Below are positions 45,455 through 53,929 of a stretch of 64,000 nt of DNA, one piece after another. Numbering within the stretch: the first letter of the stretch is position 1; each line of letters starts with the position of its first letter. The DNA comes from Thermogutta terrifontis (GTDB lineage: Bacteria; Planctomycetota; Planctomycetia; Pirellulales; Thermoguttaceae), in assembly GCF_002277955.1 (NCBI RefSeq), contig NZ_CP018477.1, forward strand, positions 4,361,206 through 4,425,205. The letters run 5' to 3'. Both the position numbers and the translations under genes were made by a program. The notes below the pieces were generated by a model. That model was not told the DNA's origin. It saw only the letters and a list, made by a program, of their open reading frames with translations, and ran no database searches.

Positions 45455-46694
45455 GTGCTCCGTCACAGGAAAATTTTGGGATTGTCTTGGGTGGGTGGGA
45501 TGGGATAGGATCGGTGGTCGTTTCCGTTCCCTTTTGCCAAGGAGGGTTGCCATGCGAAAGAAGTATATTGTCCGGCTGACCGAGGAAGAACGTCAGAAAT
45601 GCCAGGAGGTCATTCGCAAGCTGAAGGGGACCAGCCAGAAGGTCCGTCGCGCTCAGATTCTGCTGAAGGTGGACGCGGACGGTCCGGCCTGGACGGACCA
45701 ACAGATTGCCGAAGCGTTCGGGTGTCGGCGGCAGACGGTAGAGAAGATTCGTCAGCGTTTTGTGGAACGGGGTTTTGAGGAGACGCTGGAAGGGAAGAGC
45801 CGGTCGGGGCACCAGCGAACAAGATTCTGGATGGGGAGGTGGAAGCGAAAATCATTGCCACCCGTTTGGGGCCGCCGCCTGCGGGTTACGGTCAGTGGAC
45901 GCTTCGCCTCCTGGCCCGTCGGTTGGTGGAGCTGAAAGTGGTGGAATCGATCAGCCACGAGACAGTACGCCGGGCGCTAAAAAAAACGAGATCACGGCGC
46001 GGAAGATTCAGTACTGGGTGATACCGCCGGAGGCGGATGCGGAGTTTGTCGCTCAGATGGAAGAGGTGCTGGAGGTGTATTGTCGGCCATATGATCCGTT
46101 GCATCCGGTCGTTTGCATGGATGAGCAGCCGGTGCAGTTGGTGAAGGAAGTGCGGCGTCCGATTCCGGCGACGAGAGGGCATCCCCGGCGAGTGGATTAC
46201 GAGTATGAACGAGCGGGGACGGCGGCGATCTTCCTGTTTTGCGAGCCCTTGGTCGGTTGGCGTCAGGCGACGGCGCGGGAACGTCGGACGAAGAGCGACT
46301 GGGCCACGGAGGTGGCAGCGCTTTTGGACGGGCGTTACGCGGACTGTGAGCGGATCACGCTGATCTGCGACAACCTGAACACGCACACGAAAGGGGCGTT
46401 TTACGAGGTGTTCCCAGCGGAGCGGGCTCGTCAGTACGTTCGTCGCATTGAGTTTGTTTACACGCCGAAACACGGCAGTTGGCTGAACGTGGCGGAGTGC
46501 GAGTTGAGCTGTTTGACCCGGCAGTGCCTGGCGGGGCGTCGTGTGGGAGAGTTACGTCTTCTTCAGGAGGAAATTGCGGCGTGGTCGGGAGACCTCAACG
46601 CTCGGCAGCGGGGTGTCGACTGGCAAATGACCGCGGAAGATGCCCGCTGCAAACTGAAGTCTGTTTATCCCAAAATTATCCTGTGACGGAGCAC
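45455..46694 (+). mobile_element. IS630-family insertion sequence, 1240 bp
   Basis: Terminal inverted repeats of 28 bases (45455-45482 and 46667-46694) match at 27 positions; they begin GTGCTCCGTCACAGG. The element is flanked by TA on both sides (45453-45454 and 46695-46696), the target duplication of IS630/Tc1-mariner elements. It contains one transposase gene in three frames and interrupts the LRR gene on the opposite strand. Confidence 0.9.
45552..46686 (+). CDS. IS630-family DDE transposase, read in three frames
   Basis: Frame 1 from the ATG at 45552 (after AAGGAGGG) gives the helix-turn-helix part (QKVRRAQILLKVDADG, WTDQQIAEAFGC, RFVERGFEETLEGKS). At about 45805-45815 similarity moves by -1 to PANKILDGEVEAKIIATR and WTLRLLARRLVEL up to RRALKK. 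At the A8 run (45968-45976) it moves by -1 again to NEITARKIQYW. The catalytic DDE residues lie in the last frame: VVCMDEQPVQL, LICDNLNTHT and TPKHGSWLNVAE. The A8 run is a typical slippery site (A AAA AAC), so the second shift may be programmed; the first, at GGGG, may be a mutation. The stop lies inside the right inverted repeat. Confidence 0.8.
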
Positions 46695-47415
46695 TAGATA
46701 CGCAATACCGTTATCTGTCACTGCAGTCCCTGCTAAGTTAAGCACTCGCAGATGCGTAAGCCCGCGCAGCTCCTTCAAGGCTTTGTCGGTAATCGCGGTA
46801 TTCGACAGATCAAGCACCTCAAGGCATTGCAATTCCGAAATCCATGCCGCTACCTTGTCTGTCACTTTTGTGTTCGGCAGTCCCAACTCGCGAAGATGTT
46901 TCCGGCTTGAGATTAACTGCCATGCACCCAAATCAGTAATAGTATCTCCACCAACAACCAAACCTTCAATGTTTTCGCCGTTGCCGAAATCCCTTAACCA
47001 TTGGTCCGAAAGTCCAACGTTGTACAGACAAATACGCTTAAGCTGTGGAAGTGCTGCCAAACTTCTAATCGATCTACGGTTAAGCCTGGTCCTGCTAATA
47101 TCAACGTCCACTAGAAACCGCCAGTGGTCAAACGAAACATCAACTACTTTGTCGAAACCACAATCCTGAATCTTCATATACCTCAGCAAGCGCAGGCGCT
47201 TTAGGTGGTCCCAAGCATTTGGCGTGATAGTCGTGCCGACTATAAAAACATCCTCAGCACGTGGGAGCAAGTGATGTCTGGAAACCTGGTCCCATATTGT
47301 TTCCCGGGTGACCATAAATCCGTCGGTCGTTTGTAGGACACGCAGGGAAAGCGATTCTTCATGCCAAGCAGCCCACTCCCTAGACATCCACAAGCAAAGC
47401 ACGAGGAACCAGGTA

Positions 47416-48655
47416 TTAAAGGTAAGCATTGATGAGAACCTCCACTGGGCATTCCGGTGAGCACAACAGGTCGCTCTGACGCCACGCCCTTATGCACGTA
47501 GCGCACCAAGCCCCGCAACAGCGGTCCTTGTCTCCTAGACAATTCATAGTTAGAGTCAGACCACAGAACCCTCTCGCGTCGGGAGGCAGCTTGTAGCGCC
47601 TGTCACTTGGCCCAATACCCTCTCTCATCTGACGCTCCATATCCTTATCACATATCACATATATCGTCACTGTGTCACAGCGTTGATTCGCCTCGCCACA
47701 TTTGTAACGCTCTGGTCGCCCATCGTCACAGAACTTTCTACGATTATCACACAGCTTCTGCTGAAACTCCTTGGCCTTGTTAATTGCATTGCGTAGGCCC
47801 GCAAACGCGTTCTCTTCACGTATCACCCGGTGCCATTCCGGGAACCCGGGTATTCGGTACCGCTCTGGGATCGTACCGTGCTGATATTGTGAAGAAAAAC
47901 AAGAGACGATACCAACATAGTTCCCGCATCTGGTCACTATGGAGTGATTTGGAACCGCGTGCTGATTGATGAACTCGCTCGCTTCTAAACCAAAATGACC
48001 ACCGAAAATCCAAATATGACAGGGCCAGTAACTTGTGGTTCCCCGCTTCGACTGCCTCTAAAGTCTATAAAGTTACTCGGATTGTTCTGAACATACCGAT
48101 ACAAATTCCCGTCACCCCCCGCGAAGCCGATCGGGTCCTCGCTCAGCCAGCGGCCCACGCGGGCATCGTACCAGCGGTTGAGGTTGTTCTGAAGTTGGGT
48201 GTCACTATCGAACGGTCTACCCGTGAATACAAAGAGACTATTGCTGACTAACAACGGACAGTTATTAAAGAAGAAAATATCCCCTGCTGCCGGATTAGAG
48301 CCTATCCGAAAACCGAAGTGCGTCCAGGGAATCACGCCAATGTTGAGGTTTTCGGATAGATTCTTATTCTCCGACGTCACCTTGCCGAAGGCGTCGTAGA
48401 TGAGGTGGTTGACCACGGTCATCGCCCCCTTGCCTCCGCCAAATCTGGGTTGTCCAGCCTTGGGTCCACGCTGCCAAGCGTTTGTGGGCCGAAGCTGACA
48501 ATATCCCGGATTGTGCCTAGCGGAAATGTCCCAAACGGTATTCAGTTGGTCCGTCCAGTGTGCCGTTAACGCGTTTACGTGGTCCGTCAGCGTCCACTGT
48601 ACGGTTTCATCAGCCCCGTTGTCAACATTTTCCTCGGCCAGAATCTAATCCGCCG
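47416..48655 (-). pseudogene. RHS core with Cys-rich tip, containing a stop and a frameshift
   Basis: Homology starts near PAADxILAEENVDNGADE, where the conserved Gln codon is TAG (48647-48645). The core contains extra sequence (DHVNALTAHWTDQLNTVWD) and a miniature element (48298-48364), then FTGRPFDSD, NRWYDARVGRWLSEDPIGF and NLYRYVQNNPSNFIDFRG. The frame stops at 47985, but another frame continues with GGHFGLEASEFINQHAVPN and a tip of about 175 residues with 15 or more cysteines, ending at 47416. The shift lies in the T-rich stretch near 48005-48015. The LRR partner gene starts within the last codons. The piece begins 37 bases after the DUF58 stop. Confidence 0.7.
48298..48364. mobile_element. 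TA-flanked miniature inverted-repeat element, copy 2
   Basis: A 67-base unit between TA dinucleotides (48296-48297 and 48365-48366), with inverted ends CTATCCGAAAACC/GGTTTTCGGATAG. Compared with the uninterrupted RHS core (GGATTACTCTCCGACG at about 150), it is inserted at the TA of GGATTA. Its length keeps the RHS frame open, adding codons that read NLSENLNIGVIPWT. Confidence 0.6.
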
Positions 48656-48692
48656 CAGGGTTGGCAGGAAGAGTTTGTCGCAGGGGAGGCGC

Positions 48693-49601
48693 TCAACGAA
48701 AACGCCGGGCACGGTTGCGGAAGTGCAGATAGTCCGCCAACACGTCTGCCAGGGGACGGCTGGTGTCCACCACAACGTGCTCGGCCTTGTTCCGCTGGCA
48801 CAGCTCCGACAACCGGTTTTGGAAGGTCTGAAACGCTGCAAGATAGTGCGGCCGAAGGTCTTCCGGCCGAGTGATCAACTCATCAGCGATCTCCAGGCCG
48901 ATGAATTTGGTGGGACCTCGGAATTCAAAGGCGATTTCATCGTGGTGAAGCACCTGCATGAGGACAACTTCATGTCGGGCAAAGCGGAGGCGCTGGATGG
49001 CGGATTCCAGCTCGTCAAGATTGGCGAAAAAGTCGCTTACGATGATGACGATTTCCCGTCGCTGAAACCGGGCGGCAAGCTGGGCCAGGCATTCTCCCAT
49101 GGAGGTTTTACCGCGGGGTTCGGAATCGTCGAGGTGCTCCGTCATGCGCACGATCTGCGCAAGGGCGTTGCTGGGAGGCACGAACCCGCGAGGCTGATCG
49201 TCAAAGGTGGAGAGGGAAACTTTGTCACCCTGTGCCAAAACGGCGTAACCGAGCGTGACGACCAGTCGAGCGGCATAGCGCAGTTTTTGCTGGTCACCTT
49301 CCCCGTAGCGCATGGAAGCGCTTGTGTCGAGCACGAAATGGCAGACCAGGTTGGTCTCCATCGCGTACTGCTTCACGACATATCGGCCCCGGTTGAAATA
49401 GACTCGCCAGTCGATGTATTTGGGGTCATCGCCCCAGACGTACTCCCGATGACCGACGAACTCCACGGCAAATCCAGCCAGGGCCGATCGGTGCGATCCC
49501 GCCAGATTTCCCTGGACAACACCGTAGGGCTCAAAACGTTGCCGGGCGATCCGGGCAAGCACGTCGGCATCGAGGTAACGGGAAAGGATCGATTTAGGCA
49601 T
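48693..49601 (-). CDS. DUF58 family protein
   Basis: A 302-residue cytoplasmic protein of the DUF58 family, which pairs with MoxR ATPases. The signature is GHREYVWGDDPKYIDWRVYF, followed by a VWA-like fold with VCHFVLDTSASMRYG and VIIVSDFFANLDEL. It starts 49 bases after the MoxR gene stop and is the last gene of the operon. The RHS island begins 37 bases after its stop. Confidence 0.9.
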   Translation of the reverse strand: MPKSILSRYLDADVLARIARQRFEPYGVVQGNLAGSHRSALAGFAVEFVGHREYVWGDDPKYIDWRVYFNRGRYVVKQYAMETNLVCHFVLDTSASMRYGEGDQQKLRYAARLVVTLGYAVLAQGDKVSLSTFDDQPRGFVPPSNALAQIVRMTEHLDDSEPRGKTSMGECLAQLAARFQRREIVIIVSDFFANLDELESAIQRLRFARHEVVLMQVLHHDEIAFEFRGPTKFIGLEIADELITRPEDLRPHYLAAFQTFQNRLSELCQRNKAEHVVVDTSRPLADVLADYLHFRNRARRFR

Positions 49602-49650
49602 ACACTTTCTCTTGTCGCATTGTCTTCGAATTCAATGTGGGCCTGGGTGA

Positions 49651-50706
49651 TCAGGCCTGAACTCGATCCCGGAGGACCCGCGGAGATGGTTTCTCGTATT
49701 TAGCGTCCGGAGGTACGGCCTCCATCAGCATTTCAATCAGTCGATCGCTGGTGAGATTGTTGGCCTGGGCTGCGTAATTTCCTGCGATGCGGTGCCGGAG
49801 GGCCGGTTTGAGAACGGCCTGGACGTCGCCGATGGTGGCATGGTACCGCCCGTGCAGGACGGCCCGGGCCTTGGCGCAGGTGACAAGCGTGAGCAGGCCG
49901 CGTGGTCCCGCCCCCCAGGCGACCCAACGGGTGACGAAGTCGGGACTTTCGTCGGAACCAGGTCGCGAGGCCCGGACGATGGCCCAGGCGTACCCCAAAA
50001 CCTGATCGGAAATGGGGATCCGCGTGACCAGTTTTTGGAATTCAACGAGTTCCTCACCCGTCATGAGAGGTTCAATGGTTCCCTGCTGTCCGCTCGTCAC
50101 GCGGCGGGCAATTTCCCATTCCTCCTCTGCCGAAGGGTAGTCCACCTTGATGTATAGGAGGAAGCGATCGAGTTGCGCCTCCGGGAGTGGGTAGGTCCCT
50201 TCCTGTTCCAGGGGATTTTGAGTGGCCAGGACAAAGAAGGGATCCGGAAGCCGATACACGCGACCTCCGGCCGTCACCTGGCGTTCCTGCATAGCCTCCA
50301 GCATAGCGGCCTGAGTTTTGGGCGGGGTTCGATTGATCTCGTCCGCCAGGATCATGTTGGCAAAAATGGGCCCGGGAAGGAATTTGTAGCCCCGCTCCCC
50401 GGTTTTGGGGTCCTCCTGGATGACATCTGTCCCGGTCACGTCGCTGGGCATGAGGTCCGGCGTAAACTGGATTCGCTTGAAAGTAAGATGGGTGGCCTGG
50501 GCCAGCGAACTGACAAGCAGGGTTTTGGCCAGGCCGGGCACACCCTCCAACAGCGCGTGTCCCCGGGCGAGGATCGCAATGAGGACCTCTTCGATCACCC
50601 GTTGCTGGCCGACGATCACCTTGGCCAGCTCTTCCCGAATGCGTAAATAAGCCTGGTGGCAGCGTTCGACGGCTGCCGCATCATGGGTGGAGATTTCTTG
50701 CTGCAT
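49651..50706 (-). CDS. MoxR-family AAA+ ATPase
   Basis: About 351 residues. Walker A is LLEGVPGLAKTLL, Walker B is ILADEINRTPP, sensor 1 is FFVLATQNPLEQEGTYPLPEAQ, and the C-terminal lid follows. MoxR ATPases act as chaperones, often for VWA-domain partners; DUF58, BatA-like and VWA proteins are all encoded in this operon. The ATG at 50706 (MQQEIS) is four bases after the stop of the preceding gene and is preferred to the upstream in-frame ATG at 50751, which lies inside that gene. Confidence 0.93.
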   Translation of the reverse strand: MQQEISTHDAAAVERCHQAYLRIREELAKVIVGQQRVIEEVLIAILARGHALLEGVPGLAKTLLVSSLAQATHLTFKRIQFTPDLMPSDVTGTDVIQEDPKTGERGYKFLPGPIFANMILADEINRTPPKTQAAMLEAMQERQVTAGGRVYRLPDPFFVLATQNPLEQEGTYPLPEAQLDRFLLYIKVDYPSAEEEWEIARRVTSGQQGTIEPLMTGEELVEFQKLVTRIPISDQVLGYAWAIVRASRPGSDESPDFVTRWVAWGAGPRGLLTLVTCAKARAVLHGRYHATIGDVQAVLKPALRHRIAGNYAAQANNLTSDRLIEMLMEAVPPDAKYEKPSPRVLRDRVQA

Positions 50707-50710
50707 GGAA

Positions 50711-53700
50711 TCACTCCGCATTTTGGAAGTACCTCCGTAAGCGGTCTTCATATCCCTTGGGAACCGGCGCGTTCATCCCTGCCCGCAATGCCTCACGGAT
50801 TTCCGGTGGTAGTTGCAAAAGCCAAGTTTGGGGGGAATGGGCGTTGCCTTCCGGGGTGACGGGGAGTTGGGCGGCCACCCCGGTGCGGCTGTCCGTCTGT
50901 GGCACCCTCCCTTCCTTTAAAGGCGACTGAGCAGGATTTTGGTTCTGCACCTGCTCGCCCTGGCGGGCCGCTCCGCCCTGACCCTGGGGAGAAGAATGGC
51001 TCGCGGTTTGCGTGGCCTGGCTGGTTGCGGCCTGGGAGCCCTGCGAGTGCTCCTGACCCGAAGCAGCCAGCGCTGCCAGGTTCTGAAGTGCTGCCAGGGC
51101 TGCGGCGACCGCGTCGGCAGGCGCAGTTTGCTGAGATGGGGAAGCTGCTGACTCATTCATTATCTGCTGCGGAACCGAATTCATCATCTGGGGAATTTGC
51201 TGAGCGGCCTGCAGCGCGGCGGCGAGCTGCTGCTCCCGTTCCGCAAGTGCCGAGAGGGCACCAGCGAAGGCCTGTCCGGTTGCCTCCTGGGCGGGTGGTA
51301 CCGCTTCTGGATTGGGGGATTGCAGCACCCCTCGAGATGAATTCTCCGCTGCGTGCAATTGTGCTGTGGCTTCCGGATGGACGGGAATCGCCTCACTGGC
51401 CAGGCGTTCTGCCGATTCGGTGTGGGCTGCAAAGGGAGGCCGGCTTTGAGAAGCCAACTGCTGGGCCAGTGACTGGAGATGTTCTGCCGCAGAGGCCAAT
51501 TCCTGGGTGACAGCCCGGGGAAGCGAATCGCCCGCGGCTTGAGTGTCCGGGGTGTTCGAGTCGGCGGGTTGTTCTGCCTGCCTGGAGAGTTCTCGGGCCT
51601 TCTGAAGGGCTTGGGCGGCCTGGGTAGCCTCCTGGTGGGCCTCCTCGGGCGTCGTCACATTCACGTCGGCGAGCGCCTTTTGGGCCTGCTCGATCGCCGC
51701 CGTTACCTGTTGCTGCTTTTCAGTGCGTTTTGACGTTGGGGATCCCTGCGGTGCCGTCGAGCGGGCAGCTTCGCGCAGCACCTCCAGGGCCCTCTCCGGC
51801 GATGATGCCTCCCGGAGGGCCGCCGCCACCTCGGGATGGCCTGCGGCTTCCTGTTGTTGGGCAGCCGCTTCGATGACCTGCCGCTGTGCCCGCTGGACAT
51901 TCTCCAGTTGACGGGCGAGTTCTTCGGTACCCGACAGAGACGGCAGGTACTGCTCCACCGCCTGGCGGGCCTGGCGAGCCTGTTCCAGTTGCTGAGCGGT
52001 GACTTCCTGAAGTTGCTGAGCCATCTTTTGAGCGGCTTCCCACTGTGGAGAACTGTCCGTTGGCCGCTGCCATGCCCCCCGGACGTTTTCCACAAGCTCT
52101 GCCGCAAGCCGTCGGCGCTGCGCGTCAGCCAGGGCCATTTCCACCGCCGAGAGGGCTTCATCGAGGGCCTGTTCCGCTTGCCGGGTGAGTTGATTGGGAG
52201 CAGATTCCGACGAAGGCGGTGTGGATTGCGCGGCTTGAGGGGTACTGGTTGCCTCCGGGGAAGTCGGCTGCTCCGGCTGGTTCGGTTGCATCGGCGCGTT
52301 CTGATTGGTTGAGCCGGCCGCCGCTTGGGCTGCGGAGGCGTTTTCCTCGGAAGGACTTTTACTCGATTGCCCCGCTAAATTGCCGAGTTTTTCGCCCACT
52401 TTTCGGACCGTCTCCGCCGCCTGATTGATTGCCGAGGTGACTTCTTGGGGAAGTTGTTTATCTTTCGGCACTTCTGCGACACCGGTGGCGATTTTCTGCT
52501 CGGCCTGGGCTGCCGCCTGGAGCTGATTCCTTGCGGCCTGCTCACTGGCGTGCGATTGTTCCACACGGAGTTGCCGGAGAGCCTCTCTGGCTGCCAGGAG
52601 GTCGGCCTCCTGCTGTTGGGCGGCGGCGACATCGAGCAGATCGGCCCCCGCGGCGGGAGAGGCCGCCTGCTGTTGCAACTCTGATCGAGCCTGAGCAAGA
52701 TTCTCCAGAACTTTCTGCTGCTCCTCCGCGGCAGCTTCACCCTGATTCTGGAAAAGCTCCTCGGCGGCACGAGCAGCGGCGTCCGCGGCCTCGCTGAGCG
52801 CTGGAGGGGCCTGAGGTGTCAGCTTCTTGGCTGCCTCTGTGATGGCGTTGCGGAGTTCCAATTGCTCTCTGGTAAGCTCTTCGAAAGTTTCCGGGGCGTC
52901 GGCCTGGAGGGTTCGCTGTCGCAGTTCTTCCTGACGTCGGGCAAGCTCCTCCAGGGCCTTCTGGACCGCATCGGGATTTTCCCGATTAAAGTCACCGCGC
53001 AGCGTTTCGATCCGCTGGAGGAGTTTTTCCAGGGCCGCGATGATCTGGTCTTCTTTTGCCACCGCCTCGGAAAATCGCGCCTCGGTGAGGGCCTGCAGAG
53101 ACTCAGCAAAAAGCCGATCCACCTGATCTTCCTGCAACGCCCGAAGGGCCAAATCGGCGGTACGACCCACGGGTCCACCCCACGCTACGATATCGTTCAA
53201 GAACTGCTTCACCTGGGTGAAAAGGGTGTTGACATCGCGCTGGTCTTCGCGAACGGACAGGGCCTGGACCGCCTGCTGGGCGGAAGGCTGAGCGGGCAGC
53301 AGTTCGGTGCGCTCGCGGACCTTCTGCTCCCGCTCAATAAGCTGCCTGGCCAGCTCTTCGATTTCCGCCAGCCTCAACCGCCGCAGAACGCGTTGCCTTT
53401 CCAGCATAAGCTGGGCCAGGACCAAGCGGCTCTTTTCGCGTGCCGCCTCCAGCAGGTTCAAACGCGCACCGGCAGGAGACTCCATCATTCGCGCGAGGAT
53501 GCTGAGAACCTCCTTCATATGCTGGTCCACAAGCTCGTCGAGATGCTGTTGCATCTCTTTCAGTTCACCGTAAAGCGGCAGCTCGGTCAGTCCATTCTCT
53601 TCAAGCTGCGTCATCTGAAGCGTGATCTGCTCATTGACGAGTCTCCGCGCCATCTCGCGGACCTGCTGCTGAACCGTTTGCTGATAAGCCGGATCGGGCA

Positions 53701-53929
53701 GCGATGCCGAAGGCACAGGAGCGGTCTCGCCGGTCGATTGCGAGATTGTCCCCGGCTGCGTTTGACCAGATGACTCACCCAGGGCGTGGCATGCAGTGCC
53801 GATAATCCCAGCAAGGCACACTAATAGCGACACCGTCCGGACCATGCGCGTGGCCCTGGCGACTCCTTTGCCCCACTCTTTGGAATGACCGGCTCCGGCC
53901 GAGCGTTGGTAGAAAAAGCGTGCACGCAT
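50711..53929 (-). CDS. Very large exported coiled-coil protein, Ala/Gln/Glu-rich
   Basis: About 1072 residues. A hydrophobic signal or anchor (about 30-50; TVSLLVCLAGIIGTACHAL) is followed by almost continuous heptad-rich helix from about 80 to 900 with long Gln/Ala/Glu runs (for example LEELARRQEELRQRTLQ, AEEQQKVLENLAQARSELQQQ). The C-terminal 170 residues are Gln/Ser/Pro-rich and end in a short conserved-looking helix (LPPEIREALRAGMN, YEDRLRRYF). No domain is recognised. It starts in a TGATG overlap with the preceding gene and lies directly before moxR, so it is likely an extracytoplasmic part of the same complex. Confidence 0.75.
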   Translation of the reverse strand: MRARFFYQRSAGAGHSKEWGKGVARATRMVRTVSLLVCLAGIIGTACHALGESSGQTQPGTISQSTGETAPVPSASLPDPAYQQTVQQQVREMARRLVNEQITLQMTQLEENGLTELPLYGELKEMQQHLDELVDQHMKEVLSILARMMESPAGARLNLLEAAREKSRLVLAQLMLERQRVLRRLRLAEIEELARQLIEREQKVRERTELLPAQPSAQQAVQALSVREDQRDVNTLFTQVKQFLNDIVAWGGPVGRTADLALRALQEDQVDRLFAESLQALTEARFSEAVAKEDQIIAALEKLLQRIETLRGDFNRENPDAVQKALEELARRQEELRQRTLQADAPETFEELTREQLELRNAITEAAKKLTPQAPPALSEAADAAARAAEELFQNQGEAAAEEQQKVLENLAQARSELQQQAASPAAGADLLDVAAAQQQEADLLAAREALRQLRVEQSHASEQAARNQLQAAAQAEQKIATGVAEVPKDKQLPQEVTSAINQAAETVRKVGEKLGNLAGQSSKSPSEENASAAQAAAGSTNQNAPMQPNQPEQPTSPEATSTPQAAQSTPPSSESAPNQLTRQAEQALDEALSAVEMALADAQRRRLAAELVENVRGAWQRPTDSSPQWEAAQKMAQQLQEVTAQQLEQARQARQAVEQYLPSLSGTEELARQLENVQRAQRQVIEAAAQQQEAAGHPEVAAALREASSPERALEVLREAARSTAPQGSPTSKRTEKQQQVTAAIEQAQKALADVNVTTPEEAHQEATQAAQALQKARELSRQAEQPADSNTPDTQAAGDSLPRAVTQELASAAEHLQSLAQQLASQSRPPFAAHTESAERLASEAIPVHPEATAQLHAAENSSRGVLQSPNPEAVPPAQEATGQAFAGALSALAEREQQLAAALQAAQQIPQMMNSVPQQIMNESAASPSQQTAPADAVAAALAALQNLAALAASGQEHSQGSQAATSQATQTASHSSPQGQGGAARQGEQVQNQNPAQSPLKEGRVPQTDSRTGVAAQLPVTPEGNAHSPQTWLLQLPPEIREALRAGMNAPVPKGYEDRLRRYFQNAE

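Larger units (their letters stand above)
44709..47429 (-). pseudogene. Leucine-rich-repeat partner gene split by an IS element
   Basis: The 5' part (47429-46695) encodes a hydrophobic N-terminus (FNTWFLVLCLWMS) and leucine-rich repeats of the LxxLxLxxTxITD type up to NGIAYL. The 3' part (45452-44709) resumes with AHHDRLEMLLLDNTRVTD and continues with a non-LRR domain of about 210 residues. Removing the IS and one TA copy joins CTA to GCT and gives a single frame of 492 residues with an unbroken repeat pattern. The first ATG overlaps the last codons of the RHS tip gene (stop at 47416), so it is coupled to that tip. In the present state the product is truncated after NGIAYL plus nine codons from the IS. 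Confidence 0.8.

Noticed and set aside
44709-45812. Single 367-codon minus-strand gene
   Set aside because: Its first 120 codons are antisense to the IS transposase; only the part from 45452 onward belongs to the interrupted LRR gene.
48579-49703. 374-codon plus-strand frame
   Set aside because: Antisense of the DUF58 gene and the adjoining RHS fragment.
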